Below are positions 25,622 through 38,829 of a stretch of 64,000 nucleotides of DNA, one piece after another. Source of the stretch: Carallia brachiata (taxonomy: Eukaryota; Streptophyta; Magnoliopsida; Malpighiales; Rhizophoraceae); assembly GCA_021464245.1 (NCBI GenBank), contig JADCRB010000114.1, positions 310,001 to 374,000 of the forward strand, in the 5' to 3' direction. The notes beneath the pieces were generated by a model. It was not told the origin of the DNA. It saw only the letters and a list, made by a program, of their open reading frames with translations, and made no database searches. The translations under genes and the position numbers were made by a program. The first letter of the stretch is position 1. Every line of letters starts with the position of its first letter.

Positions 25622-28600
25622 ATGCAGAAACTCCTCCAATCACGCTGTGGAAATCTCTATTCCACTCTCAAAAATTGCTTTTGTAAAACCCTTCGGTTAC
25701 CCGCTTTACACTTCCACGGTTACTCCGAAACCTCCTCAGACCCGAACCCGAAACTCGATTTCGTTTTCAGTGAAGTCGAAGCGCTTAATTCTGCAAAACC
25801 CACCGTCCCAATGCCCGAATTATCGTCAAAAACCGTTGAGCCATCGGTTCTAAATGGACCCAGAAAGGGAAATGAATCGATGGTTCAGATTTCGCACCCT
25901 TGGCCTGAATGGGTGGACTTGATGGAGTTGCTGTTGAAGAGAAAATACTTGGATTCTGGAGGAAACCCATTTCAGAATGGGGGATTGGGTTTTAAAGACA
26001 CGAATTGTATTAGAACTGCGTGCCTTAACTTTGCGCGGGATCGGCCTGGGCTTGTAAGGTAATGGGAGGTGGATTTGTGTATGTGTGTGTGTGTGTGTGT
26101 GTGTTTTTTTTTTTTATTTATTTACTTAAATTTGCTTGAATGGATGTGAACTTATTTGTTTAAAGAAGATTGATTTTTTTGTGATCTGAATTGATTTTTA
26201 TTGACTTTGGTTGTCAATTGAAATGTTTTGTAGTTACATAGGCTTGCATATTTACCTGTTTGATTCTGGGTTGATATGAGAGAAGAAAGGCAAAGGTTAA
26301 GTTTTGTGATGATTATCCATTGAATTGAGGCAATATGATACCTTGGTCTGTCAAAATTTTAAACCATGGCAAAAAAAAGTTTTCAAATTTTTATTTGTTA
26401 TGTAATTTGGTACGTCTCACCCTTTCTCAGACACCCAGTGTGGGAATCCGGTGCCCTGGGAATGCCCTTTTCTTTACTAATAAGCTCCATCTCACTGGTA
26501 CGGGAGTTGTCTATAGGACTGAATGTTTTGAGTTCGAGTCTAATCGGATCCAATTAACCAAAAAAAGAAAAATCCTTTTTCTCATAAGCATAGTTGCAAT
26601 TTGGGATTGTTGCTGCACAGACAACTTGTTTGATCGCATTGACTTATATGTCCTGCTATGCGGCCAAGTTTTAGCTACTCAACAGTGAGTGCCAAAGGAG
26701 TGCTATTAAAAGAAAAAGGAACAAGAGAGTTTTCTTCCTTTGCCTCCGCTAATGGTTGTGCAGAAATTTGCATCCTGTCAACATATCTATACAAATTTCC
26801 TCATGGTGCTGAACTTCTTTGTCCAATATTTCTAGGATTCTTTCTCGATGCATTTAACTTATTGTTGTAAGCGTCCAAACTGTCAGCGTGCTGCCAATTA
26901 TGAAGGACCTGGCCACTGGATGCAAGTGTGGGATTGAATGGCGGTAGCCTCTGCATGATTTCTGTCATAGGTGCTATTATTACTCCTACAACTTTCTCAT
27001 TTAGATCACAACAAAATTACCTCTTCTCATCGTGTATAAGTCTATTTGGTAAAACCTAGTAGTAGTCCCTCACAAGCAGAGTATTCTTATTGGGTAAATG
27101 CTTAATTGCTGCTTCCTGGGCGCAGAGCTTAAGCCGTGTTCCTCCTGCCAAAATTGGGAAAAAAATTTTGTCGAGGCAGCTGGCTTACAATATTAAAGTG
27201 GACCAAGTACACGTCAGGTTGGGTTTCCTGGTTTGTGTCGCTTCTAGAGTTAATGTGCGCTTGCTGCCTTTTGGTGGTAGGTTCTTGTCAAGAAAGGATA
27301 TCCATGTCATAGCTGGATGTGGATGCCCCAGCATAGATAGGAAGGTTGTCAACTCAGGGAAGCGGCTAAGAGCTTATGTGGGCATTGATGAGGGAAAGGT
27401 GTGTCCAAACATTTCCTTCATTGCTTGGTAATTGACTTACCCAGTGAAGTATTTGGTTTGTTGGTGTTTTTTTATTGGATGTTTTTGTTCAGTTCTTGAA
27501 ACCTGAGCAAGCATCTTAACAGATTTGCTGTTCCTGCAATTTGAGGGGAGATTGTGAAAGGGCATATGTAAAGGCACGCGAAGATGAAGATGGTCGGACA
27601 GTGGATGTAATGCGTTTCCTACTGACATATGGGCTTGATTCTGTGTCTGGTACATCAGAGAACAAGCTATATCAGATCAAATTTGTTAGGGAATCAGTTA
27701 GAAGGCTACTAAAAGAAATGGTGGAGTACAGTAACCAGCAATTTGACACAGACTTGGCAAAGATTTCCTCTGGCAATCGCTTGACTCCACAAGAAAAGGG
27801 CCGCATAGATGTTCCAATGAAGCAAGGAGATTGGTTCTGCCCTGAGTAAGCTGACTACTAATCTTGTGCTGTTCAAAATCTTTAGCTACCAATTAGATTT
27901 TTAGTGAATGGGGTACACTTTTCCTTCTTGTTTGATAGATGCAGGTTCCTCAATTTTGCTAGAAATATTAAGTGCTTGCGATGCAATGGCTTGTTTCAAG
28001 AAAGGTTAAACCTACTAAGGGAAGACCAGGATCATCTTCCTTTGAAGAAAGGCGACTGGATTTGTGAAAAGTAACAATTTTTCAGACTAGTTAATATTCT
28101 AATACTTGATGTTCTGTTTCTTATTCTGATTTTGAATTCTTGCAGATGTAACTTCTTGAACTTTGCAAAGAATACTAGATGTCTTCAATGCAAAGAGAAG
28201 CCTCCAAAGCGGCACCTTAATCCTGGGGAATGGGAATGTGAATCGTGAGTTTGTCTTGCACATTTGATATTTGTCTTTTAATTTTCCTGATCTGGCATTG
28301 AAGTCTTAATTATATTATGTGTCAAAAGTTGTAAATTGCTTGTTGGACAGGTGCAACTACATAAATTTTAGAAGAAACATGGTGTGCTTGAAATGTGATC
28401 ATAGAAGGCCAAAGGCTTCCAATGCTTCAAAAGCATCTATTCAGCATGAACGTAATAATGTAGGAGATTCCAACCACAGCAGTACGAGGTTTCAATGTGG
28501 AAATAAAGCTAATGGACATGAATTTCTGGGAGTAGATGGAGCCAATGTCGACAAAGGTGCATACGTGCGGAGATTTGTGGAGGAAGAGAGGGAAAGCAAC

Positions 28601-28846
28601 CTGTCAATTGCACGGAATGAAGATTCTAGATTTGTAGACTTTCCAATTGCAGGAGGTAAAAGCAGTTTGTCTCAAAATGTAGAAGGAAGAGAAAGATGGA
28701 AGCTAAAGATGCTTGAGAGGAAGGCTGGAAGAACAGAGGAAAATGATGATGAAGATGGATACGCCGGCACTCGAAAGCTGAAGTTCTTTGAATCATCCGG
28801 TGATGAAGAAATGGCCGACTGGTTCGGGTATGAAAAGAAAATGTAA
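25622..28846 (+). CDS. organellar protein with three RanBP2-type zinc fingers (VAR3/OZ family), 534 aa
   Basis: Six exons: 25622-26058, 27281-27398, 27523-27845, 27939-28070, 28146-28244 and 28351-28846. All introns are GT-AG and the total is 1605 nt. I chose the first ATG (25622); its N terminus is basic, Cys/Ser/Leu-rich and poor in acids, as in an organelle transit peptide. A family-specific domain follows around residues 100-280 (CLNFARDRPGLV, NSGKRLRAYVGIDEGK, CERAYVKAREDEDGRTVDVM). Three W-x-C-x2-C-x3-N-F-x6-C-x2-C fingers come next: C291/C294/C305/C308, C335/C338/C349/C352 and C368/C371/C382/C385. Each finger is split by an intron at the same phase, which suggests internal exon duplication. 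The C-terminal half is charged and ends in DWFGYEKKM. Arabidopsis VAR3/OZ1 acts in chloroplast development and RNA editing; this shorter relative resembles the At1g48570/At1g70650 group. Plastid versus mitochondrial targeting is undecided. Confidence 0.9.
26082..26105. repeat. (TG)n microsatellite in intron 1 of the zinc-finger gene
   Basis: About 12 TG units followed by a T run, starting 24 bp inside the intron. Likely length-polymorphic. Confidence 0.9.
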
Positions 28847-30475
28847 ATGAAAATTTTTTCTAATTACAACTCAAAAACTGTCGAGTACATGGTACATGAT
28901 GCAATATCAGTTATCCATAAGATGATGCTGGGGAAAAGATAAGAGTGAGTTATAACTATACAAGCAGGGTAATATGCCTTTCACAACGAGTTCATTATAG
29001 TTGGTACACTTGAGAAGATACATATACATGCGCGCGTGTGTATGGATGAAGTTTAAGTGCCCAAACTGATTTTGAGTCCGAAGAGTGTCGTTAAAAAAAT
29101 AGAAGCGCAATTTTATTAATTTTAAGTAATAGTAATTATATTTTGAGTAATAAAATTTTATCATTTGATTTTTTGTTATTTAAAATATGTATATTATTAT
29201 TAAAAATTACAAGATTATTACTATTAGAGGGAAAAATCGGGCAAAAGATTCGGGCAGCCTAACCAATGTATATATATAGGAAAATGTACGTGGAAGCAGG
29301 TTTAAGATGCAGTCAGCGCCACGTCACTGTATATAATTTTTTTGTCAAAAAAATAATTGAAAGCACAACAAGATCAATAAAATATGTAACAAATAGAATG
29401 TGTGGCTAGGCTAATGGTACATGTTCAAGTTGTCATTATATTAAGGAAAATTTAAATATCGCACCCCTAATTTTAAGGATGGTGATAAGTCGCATTTTCA
29501 ATTTTTAAGTATCACATTCTGTATCTAAACATTTAATTATGATAATAAATTATACTTTCTGTTAGAACAGTTTAAAATAATTATAAAAATGTCATTATAA
29601 ATAATATAATTGACTAAATTACCCCTTAAGATTTACAAAGTGAAAAAAATATATTAAAAAAAGAAAAATATGAAAGTTGGAATGACGGAGGATAGTGTAT
29701 CTTCAATGTCTTTATAAGAGTCTTCCCTGGCCATTCAAAATTCCAAATTTTCACCTACAACCTCATTCAACACACAGCTAAACCTAATAACTAAATAGTA
29801 CGCTAACCATCTTTAGTAGCCATAAAAATTGATATCATACCATAACAAAAAATTAGCAACATAGCACAAATCACATAACCAAAAGAAAGTGTCTTCATTT
29901 GGTGTTAATCATGATGGACTGAAGAACTACCAAGGGGCATAAAGTAGTTAATTATCATATCAATACATTATAATAATTGTACTGCTACTTAAAAATAAAG
30001 AGAAAATTTTCAAAATGTATGCATAGACTTATTTGTGATGGACTAACATATTAAACAATTAATTTTTTTTTTCTAATATTTTTTTCACTTTATATATATT
30101 GAGCAACAATTTAGTCTAATTATGTCATTTATAATGCTATTTTTTTAATTATTTCAAAATTTTCTCATAGAGGGTGTGATTTATTACTGAAATTAAATGT
30201 TAAAGTGCTGTGTGTTACACTCAAAGGGCGTGTTACTGCCCTTAAAATAGATGATATAAAATGTAAATTTCCTTATATTTATTATCGACTTGTTGCACAT
30301 TCAGTCAATACAATTGTACATTTATCATTGTTGTTGCATATCTAATTTTTTTTTATGAAAAACTCAAATTTAAAAAAACAATAATAATGTTTTTTATTTA
30401 GAATGACGTTAGCCCACGCCAGTGTGGTAAAGACTGACGAAAACCCGTGTTTAAACTTGTATAAAATTTTTCAAC
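28847..30475. other. intergenic, no gene seen
   Basis: The 3' flank of the zinc-finger gene, then AT-rich DNA without recognisable coding sequence. The frame at 28907-29164 is a Tyr/Lys-rich composition artefact. Confidence 0.5.
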
Positions 30476-30477
30476 TA

Positions 30478-30762
30478 AAGTATGTTTGTTTCCTATAAAA
30501 TATTTTATAGAAAAAAATTTTACATGTTTTTCGGTATTTGTTTTACGAAAAATATTTTACATAGGTAAAATTTGAGAAAAATTTTTAAATTTTCAGATAA
30601 AATAATTTCGCCTTTTGCAGAGCTGAAGTTATTTTTATGAAAAATACAAACTGTACTATAAGTAAGTGACAAAGAAAAATCATTATTTTCACTACAAATA
30701 TTTTCTCCTGCAAATATTTTACAAATATAAGTTATTTTACAGTAAACAAACGGAACCTTAAG
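30478..30762. mobile_element. ~285 bp MITE-like element with inverted ends
   Basis: The left end has GTTTGTTTCCTATAAAATA. The right end read in reverse has GTTTGTTTACTGTAAAATA. The two ends agree over about 25 bp with few mismatches. TAA stands just before the left end and just after the right end, which could be a PIF/Harbinger-type 3 bp target duplication. The interior is AT-rich with no coding capacity. A related pair of ends occurs around 43160 and 44125. Confidence 0.55.
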
Positions 30763-31494
30763 TCCTATAATTATTTTACTTTCCAAATGAGTGCTAATCC
30801 TTTATTATTATTTTTTTTCCTATTCAAATTCAAGTCCTTTTTTAGACAAAGGTTAGTCAATTTATTATGTATTTCAGTTGACCTGACGAGTACACAATTA
30901 AAATGGAAAAATACAGCCGAAATATTGCGGATATACGGACATGGGCGTATATCTTCATATTACGTCCAATCTGGGTTGTACCAATTCAAAATAGTAGTCG
31001 GATCTACCTTCCTTCATTTACACTTCTACCATATTATAATCAAGAGTCCTATTATATGAATATGAAAAAAAAAATACAAAATAATGACACGAACTTATTA
31101 TTTAAATTTAAACCTTTTATTGTATTAAATTTATTATTTAATTAATAATTAAAATTTAAATAATGAATATGTATTATTATTTTATATTTAAATTTTATAG
31201 TTATATATTTTTTTCTTATAATTGATATTTGAAGTGGGTAAGAAGTCAGAGAATGATACCCCAAAATAATAATTTTCTTGGGTTGTGAATATGACTTGAG
31301 TACCTAGATGTGAAATGATGCACAAAAAAATATGATATATGCATGCATGTCAACCCCTCTCTGTTGCCATATTTTCAATTTAAGCCTTTATTAACGGAAG
31401 AAGTAAGACTATATGGATATATTTAATAAATATGTAGTATCTAATTATTTATTTATTTATTTTTTTTAAATTCGAAATATCTTTCACAAACTAT

Positions 31495-31938
31495 TAGGAG
31501 GTGTTTGTTTAAGAAAAAAATAATGTGGGAATGGGAATCAACTACTAAATTTTCATTATTATTGTGTTTGTTTTATATAAAATGCATTCCCATTTCCTTA
31601 AAAATGGGAATGAGATTCCCTACTTTAAGGAAATCATGATTCCTATGTTTACTCCATTAATCATTCTCATTTCCTTCCTAACTACTTCTAACTTCTCAAT
31701 TTTCTCCACTACCCCATGTTTTTATTTTTATATTGTTATTATATTATTTTTTGATTTAATTTATTCATAAAATAATAATAATAATAATAATAACATGTTT
31801 TTATAGTAGAATAAAAATTAAATATTTCAAACCTCAGGATAATAATAAAATTGTAAATAATAATAAAATTTTATAGTTAAAATAATCGTTTATTTATTAT
31901 TAATAAATTATTTTATAATCTCTACAATATTATTTCCA

Positions 31939-31981
<43 letters not shown>

Positions 31982-32541
31982 CTTATTATTATTGTTATTA
32001 TTGTCATTACCATCACTACTTATTAATGAGATCATATGTCATAGTATTATAATGAGAATTTAAATTTCAAAAATATTTAAATTATCAATTAACAAATGAT
32101 TATTATTATAATAACAATAAAATTTTATTTTAAGATTTTCTTTTTGAATTTTATATTTATGGTTATCATTGTGAAGTATATTATTGTTATTATTATTATT
32201 ATCATTAGTTTTTATTATAATTTTTAATTTTATTTGTATGGTAATTTAATATTTTTAATTTGACATTGCATTATAATATTTTTTTAAATTTCATACTTTT
32301 TAATTTGATATTAATAATTTTTTAATTTTAATTACATTTATCTTATATTTATCATGACATAAATATTATCATATATTTAATATTTCCGATTCCGAAATGA
32401 AACAAACATCTGTGAAGGGTTTTGATTCCGATTCTGGAATAAACCAAACATATTACAAAATAAGTGATTCCGTTTCCCTTTACACTTGATTCCAATTCCG
32501 ATTCCGATTCCGATTTCAAACCATAAAACAAACGGCCTCTT
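31495..32541. mobile_element. ~1.05 kb PIF/Harbinger-like non-autonomous element
   Basis: The left end is TTA followed by GGAGGTGTTTGTTTAAG. The right end is AAACAAACGGCCTC followed by TTA. The reverse of the right end begins GAGGCCGTTTGTTTTATG, so both ends share GTTTGTTT and G-rich tips. The flanking TTA fits the 3 bp target duplication of this superfamily. The interior is non-coding: TTA/AAT microsatellites, GGGAATG-type repeats near the left end (31525-31620), and repeated GATTCC-type motifs near the right end (32385-32515). Confidence 0.55.
31938..31996. repeat. (AAT)n-(ATT)n inverted microsatellite
   Basis: A run of about eight AAT units (from 31938) passes directly into a run of ATT units, forming a perfect potential hairpin at its centre. 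It lies inside the element at 31495-32541. A separate (AAT)n run is at 31769-31791. Confidence 0.85.
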
Positions 32542-32544
32542 AAT

Positions 32545-33435
32545 ATATAAATCACCGCATAACTATTACGTACTCACAATTGCGTTATCATCAGTTGGGT
32601 TGTCATTTATAAAGAGAATATCTTAAGGTACCATTGTGCGTTATGGGGATTCGAATTCTTACACGTACAAACGCTTCGTCCAAGTCCGCCAACTCGCGTG
32701 ACCGTAGCCCATTCAATTGCTTGCAGCGATCATATAAGTTAACTGAGTCAAGAAATTTTTTGAAAATTGCCTCGTTGTTGACCATACATATTAGGAGTAA
32801 CAAGTAACAATAAACAACCAATTGTAAATCTTGACAAAGATTTCTAGCTTGGAATTCCAAATAGATAGCAAATTCAGCAAGTTTTTTCCTGATAAATTAT
32901 CTTTACGGTGGCCCACATGATAAAAGATAAGGAAAGAGATAAATAAAAATTATTTATCTTTTAAGGTGATAATTACAAATAAATAAAGGACAACTATCCA
33001 CTTATCACGATTGCGTAAGGATAGCTAGTTAGAGTTCAAACCAGTTACAACTCACTATCCTTGATGGGAGGAAGTGGGGTAAGGATTGGTAATTGATAGG
33101 GTCCCTAACCTAGCCTATATAAGGAGAAGCCTGTTAACCATCACGGTACGCTTCGATAAGCATTCGGTTATAGGTTAGAAGGCACTGTTACTAAATATTA
33201 AAACACATCAGCTTTCTTATTTCTTTTGTTCTTTTGAGTGATCGTTTCTACTTGTGGTAATTAATTGTTTATCAATATGACTGAAGGTATGTCTTCCGCT
33301 CAATTTATTTAGGCTCTAATATGATTTAAATATTTTTTTTTTTACATTTTCTTCTCTATGCTTACTGGTTCGGAGAGGATGTTCTTATTTATCTAAAAGA
33401 AACAAGCTTCTTCTTCTTCCTTTTTCCTTTTTTAA
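32545..33435. other. intergenic, possible LTR-like promoter segment
   Basis: No gene. At 32880-33290 there is a more complex stretch with CCTATATAAGGAG (TATA-like) at about 33114 and a CT/TTTG-rich segment near 33215-33240, which resembles the U3-R part of a plant LTR. I found no matching second LTR, primer-binding site or coding region, so this is a guess. Confidence 0.3.
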
Positions 33436-33650
33436 GCTAGTCAAAGGAAGGCCCAATACGTGTACTACTGAAATCTATGTTAATAGTCACAACAAAAAAG
33501 AAAAAGAAAAAGAAAATTCTTTTTTCCTTTTTTTTTTTCTTTTTTTTTTAGGCTAGTCAAAGGAAGGCCCAATACGTATACTACTGAAATTTATATTAAT
33601 AGTCACCTAAAAAAAAAGGAAGAAAAAGAAATTTATGCTAATAATAGTGT
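33436..33650. repeat. tandem duplication, ~116 bp period
   Basis: GCTAGTCAAAGGAAGGCCCA starts at 33436 and again at 33552. The match continues through AATACGTGTACTACTGAAAT (second copy with a G/A change) to TTAATAGTCAC. The units are separated by A-rich and T-rich runs. Confidence 0.85.
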
Positions 33651-34287
33651 AAGACTCAATGGCCTTGTGAGTTTCTTTTTCCCACTAATACGGTTGCCAT
33701 GTGCAACTGGTGATTGTTCACACTGATACGGCTGCCTTGTTCAAATGTGATTGTTGCCTTTATTCCCTAGAACAAATAAATGAATTTTTTTTTAGTAGGG
33801 ATAATCTAACATCATAAGAGGAAAAGTGTTGATAAAACGGAGAACTAGGGATCAAACGCAAAATCTTTGAGTTGAAAGTCTCAACTGTTATTTTGATCTT
33901 CTAAATGAATTATTTCTTTGCAAGTTAGTGATATCACAAAATTCATATTAAGAGACAAAAATAGAGAGACAGCAAAATAGATTTATGTTATAAGTCAATA
34001 CTCTTATATCTATAAAAATTTGTTGGTTAAAAAAAAAAAGAAGAGGTATCCATATACGTGTCTAATTAATTTTTCAAAGTGGAGAATTTACGAGACCTTA
34101 GCTTAATTAAGAGGATTTAAATAAGTTTATAATTAATTTTTTGAAGAAGAGCAGAGGAACTTAAATAAGTTTATATGATTCAATTTAAAGTATTAAAGCA
34201 CAAAACCATTAGCATAAACCATAATTAGTGAGAAGCCAAAAAGAAGGAAAAGCGGGGAGAAAATCTCAATTATATATATATGAAAGT

Positions 34288-35310
34288 TATATTGTTTTCA
34301 CTCCTATGTCCAACCTACTCTCTATATTTATTATATGATTCTAGTACATATTGTTATGTAATAATATTCACAAATATAAATGCAGAATGTGGACTTTCCC
34401 TTATGAGTGTAATATGAATTTGAGTTAGATATTAATTTTGTAATTTTTATTGTCAAAATTACAAAAATGTCTTAAAAGTGTCATTGGCATATTTTTTACA
34501 TGCTCGAGTTTTTCAAAAACTTTTTTGGGTTGAAGAATTTTGTCGTGTCAAACACATTTTAGACTCGTGTTTCTGTAGTCGATGCGTGGCCTACACAACG
34601 TATACTCCACATATTGTCAATACGTTATGGATACTGGACCTGTTCGATTCATTTTTGTACGAACATATGCGCACAGGCACGCATTGGCGCCGAATCAAAA
34701 TCTAACACGATGTGGGTGTATCCGGTATATTTGTGCTCTTGCTAGGGGGACTCTAATCAGCCATAAATTACTGATTTCCAGCATGCTCACCACGAAAGTG
34801 AAAAGCCTATAAATAAATAGACGTTTGATGCTTGCTATATGGGAAAGAGGAAAGTGACTAGTGGCGGATCAAATAATTGAAATGAGTGGAGCAAATAGGT
34901 ATAATTTGTTTTCTTCAATTTTTTATTATAAACAATAATATATATAATAAAATAATATTATGTTATCAATAAATAATAATTTATATAATAAAATAATATT
35001 ATTTTAATATATACAATAACCTTCTAGATAAAAAAAAAATCAAAGCGTGTGAATAAAATATAAAATATAAAATTTAATGGAACAAAATATAAGTATTAGT
35101 AGCGATAGTAATACAAATTTAAACTTCTTTCATTCTATTTTTTTTAGTAGAGAATTGAGAGAGAGGCAACACAAAGAAAATAAATTAAAATTAATATAAT
35201 CTATACTTCTTTTAAGGGTAGGAACTTGGCTGTTCGAGCATCTGCCAATGAAAGTGCCGTAAAAGTCATTGCCTCGTCGCCCTCAAACAAACCAATTATT
35301 CAACCATAAA
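34288..35310 (+). repeat. upstream segment of caleosin unit A, homologous to 44476-45060
   Basis: Several blocks align in the same order with the region upstream of copy B. Examples are TTGTTATGTAATAATATTCA, TAGATATTAATTTTGTAATT, GAATCAAAATCTAACACGAT, GACGTTTGATGCTTGCTATA-type text and GCCGTAAAAGTCATTGCC (B: GACGTAAAAGTTAATGCC). Copy A carries an extra ~380 bp around 34868-35250. The homology shows that several kb of 5' flank were duplicated with the gene. The overlapping short open frames are not conserved between the copies. Confidence 0.7.
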
Positions 35311-35319
35311 TTATATAAT

Positions 35320-36620
35320 GAAATTCTTTATTTTTATAACCTCATATCAATTAAAATTCAAAATTTTAAACAAAATAAATATTAATTCTTAACTATTAAA
35401 ATTTTATTGAAAGGACTCGCACTATTTCTGAATCTCACATCAGCAGATCATTATGTGTAGTTCGAGTGATGTTAAATATCTTGAAAACTGTGTCATAAAA
35501 TATCTTAAAATATATAATTATGAAAAGAATCATTAATTTTTTTTATTTAATGGTATTAAAAAAATTAATAATTTTGTTATAATTATATATTTTAAAATAT
35601 TTTATAATATAACTTTTAGAATATTTAACATTATTCTGTGTGGTTTTGGTGCCAGATCACTATGCAATAGCGTGTCATTGTCTCAAACGCTGTTATAACA
35701 CATCTTGAATAAAAGTATCTGACCAACAATAAAAACAAAAAGATAGGAACGTTACACTGGCAATGGACAAATTGAACACGTACGGAATAAAATTAGAGTT
35801 TTAGGTTTTAAATCACCCGTAACAAATGAAATTTAGCCTTTTCAAAGAGTGTCGTCACATGTCAAGACTTGGTCTGACAAGAGGCTGAGTGTGGGTTTCT
35901 GTTAATAAAAAAAATAATCTCTTTAATTCTTTTTTTTTCAATAAAAATGTTAGATAGCTCGAGTCCTATAATTTGATCGTGCGATCGAGCAATTAAAATA
36001 ATATATATATTTTTAAAATTTTTTGATTTGTTCTTGAAAATTTTTTTTAGAATAATAGTAAGTATATTTTAGATAATATCATATATATTTAGAATAATAA
36101 TAAATATGTTTATGATTTAATTTTTAAAAAAATTAAATAAAATATTTTTTTATTAGCTTAGTGTACCTGCAGTTACTCCCCCTTATTTTAATTTCAAATT
36201 TATTACATGAAATCGATAAATGTGAAAGTATGACAATAAAATATACAATAGTCAATATAACATGCGGAGCGAGCTATGAAAATATTCGGTAACATCTATC
36301 TAGTTATACATATTTTTTGCTCTATTTGCACATTTTATTTAGTTACACATACAGTAATTTTAAGTAAAAAAGCTAAAATTTCAAAAAAAAAATCAAAATA
36401 TTATTTGTATTAAATGGGGCGTGTAGTCAACCATTCATAGAATTTTAAAAAATTTTTGGAAGCAACCGACAGTTCTACAAAATGCAAAATCATAACCAAG
36501 TTAAACCAATTGCAACTAATTAAACTGACACTTAAATTGTAATCGAACCAAATCAGGCCCAAAAATGTAGAACCACTAGTTGAGCCGGACAAAGACCAAC
36601 GCACCGGCTATATAATTTAG
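35320..36620. other. intergenic in unit A, no gene seen
   Basis: AT-rich. From about 35700 to 37650 this stretch has no counterpart in unit B, so it probably arrived by insertion or was lost from B. Confidence 0.4.
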
Positions 36621-36621
36621 G

Positions 36622-37303
36622 GTCTGTTTGGTTTACTATTAGTAATTGTTATTATTATTATTGATTATTAATTATTATTATTAATAGTTATTGTTGATGA
36701 ATAAAATGGAAATGAGTGCTTGTTAAATTGACATTGGTTAATTGTTATTAAAATAGTAAAATGACTATTTCAGGTATTATATTTTCGTTTTAGAAATCCA
36801 CTATAAAACTTTTAGTAAAAACAAAAAATAAAAAAATAAAAAGAAAATTTTGAAATTCTATTTTTTTGAAAATATTTAATTTTAATTATTTTTAACAATT
36901 TTTTTAAAAGAAAAAAATAGCAAAGAAAAGTAAAAAATAAAAAAGCAAATAAATCAAGATAACAAAAAAAAAGATGTTGATGATCAAAGATACTTTGCAA
37001 TTTCAAATTCCTCACAATACTCTTACTGTTAATCTTATAAAGAAATGAACAAAAAAAAAAAGTCAAGCAATGAACGAAGAAACTAAATTATTCTTGTTGG
37101 GGAAATTTAATCAAGAAAAATACTATCATCTGCTCTTTCTCTAAAAAAAAAAAGTAACACATAATTGCTTTTCCAATCAACTATTATTTAAGACAAAACG
37201 CAAATCGAAAAGTAAAGATAAAAAATTTAATCAAATACTATTTTTTTCTTTTTTAAAAATTAAATGTAAATATATTCTTTAAAAGTTAAACCAAACACCT
37301 CAT
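36622..37303. mobile_element. ~680 bp TIR element, PIF/Harbinger-like
   Basis: The left end is TTA then GGGTCTGTTTGGTTTACT. The reverse of the right end is GAGGTGTTTGGTTTAAC. They share TGTTTGGTTTA exactly. The right flank has TCA rather than a clean TTA, so the target duplication is imperfect. The interior is A/T-rich and non-coding. It lies in a stretch absent from unit B. Confidence 0.45.
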
Positions 37304-38829
37304 CAATTTCTCTTCTTCCATACAAGTTTAATTTGCAATTTTAACGTGAATCGAAACCGAACAAAACTATACTGGATGGGACTGTACGTGTGTTACTACT
37401 ATTGTTATTCATGCGCAGCCATGTAGTTTTACCTTTTTATTTTTTATGGAGTCGAGTCTATAATCGAACAAATAAGCCACTAGTCCATCTTCTTATGCGG
37501 GTCAAGGTCCATGCCAGGGATAACAGCCATGGTATGTGGCGATTGGAGACATAATGTAGTTAAGAAGCATGCTAATATGAAGTCTACAAAGACAGCTGCT
37601 CAAACCAACGAAATTTTCTAAATTGGTTTGTTTTGTGTGACCACGAATTTTGTGCAGTGTTTTTTCAAAGCCGTGCTAGAAAAGTTTGGATGATTTTGGC
37701 ACGTTCAGTGAGGGAAAACCAATACGTAATCTGATAAAAGCACACATGTGGGATATCTTTTTTTTTTTTTGTTTACAAAAATAAGAAAGCAAGAATGCAT
37801 AGCTAGAATTTATTGTTTTAGTAGAATTAAAATTAATTGTTATATTTTCAGTATTAAAGTAAAAGTGAAAATTTTTAGTATTTAGTATATAAAGAGTTTA
37901 AAGTGTTAGTTTATTGTGTGGCTGATGTGTTTAATAAGTTTAATGTAACATATCTAATAAATAAAATAAAATTTAAATTAATTAAATTTGAACAGTAATA
38001 TTAAAGCTTGGTTGAGCTTTAGTTCCAACTTCCAACCGACGTGAGGCACATCATCATGCTTATGATTATGGAAGACGTAATATATACTACATACATAACT
38101 TGCAAAGAAAAAAGAAGTTCATGCTGTCAATGAACTGAAGAAGCACAGGGCCACCATTATGTCCTGACATCATATATAATTTTCAGCGTCCCAATACAGG
38201 GTCGATAATGTGGATATAATCCACAGCTGGAAGGTACACGACAAAAAAGATTTTAAAAAATTATATATATTTTTTTAATTTTGAGTTTGTAAACAAAAAC
38301 ACTTGCAACAGAAAAATAATATAATTTACAACCAACATAAATATAATCTGTAATTGACCTAAAATTTATTTTTGGTTTTTACAATTTATATTATTCTTAT
38401 TGAAAAACCATTTATTTTTTGGTAGAAAGTTACGAAAATTAAAAAAAAAAACTTCTTTTCACATGTGGGTCCGTCCCCCGACGCCTCTGAGTCCCCTACG
38501 TCCAATATCTATTTATTACTGCCTATTTATGTGGGTGCCAAACTTTTTTGTTTTTATAAATCAAAATGTTCAACCCGCCGAACAATGTTGTAAATGATAT
38601 TTGTAGCTGTCGTTGTTGACATTCAAAAGAAGACTATTTGAATAGTCGTAAAGAAGACTATTTTGATAGTCAATCTCAATTTTCTTTTCTTAAATAGAAC
38701 CTTAGGCATAACTTGTTTAAACACATTCCCGAAAAAGAAAGCGGAGCCACCTCAAAGTTTATCTCTTCCTCTTCCCGTCCCTTTGGAACTGTTTTTCCAA
38801 AAGTTTGAATCGAAGGCCTGCAACAAGAT

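Noticed and set aside
26430..26570. SINE in intron 1 of the zinc-finger gene
   Set aside because: Only a weak B-box (GAGTTCGAGTC) followed by an A-rich patch. No A-box or target duplication.
34478..34812. Open frames upstream of caleosin A
   Set aside because: The homologous segment upstream of caleosin B does not keep these frames, so they are not conserved coding sequence.
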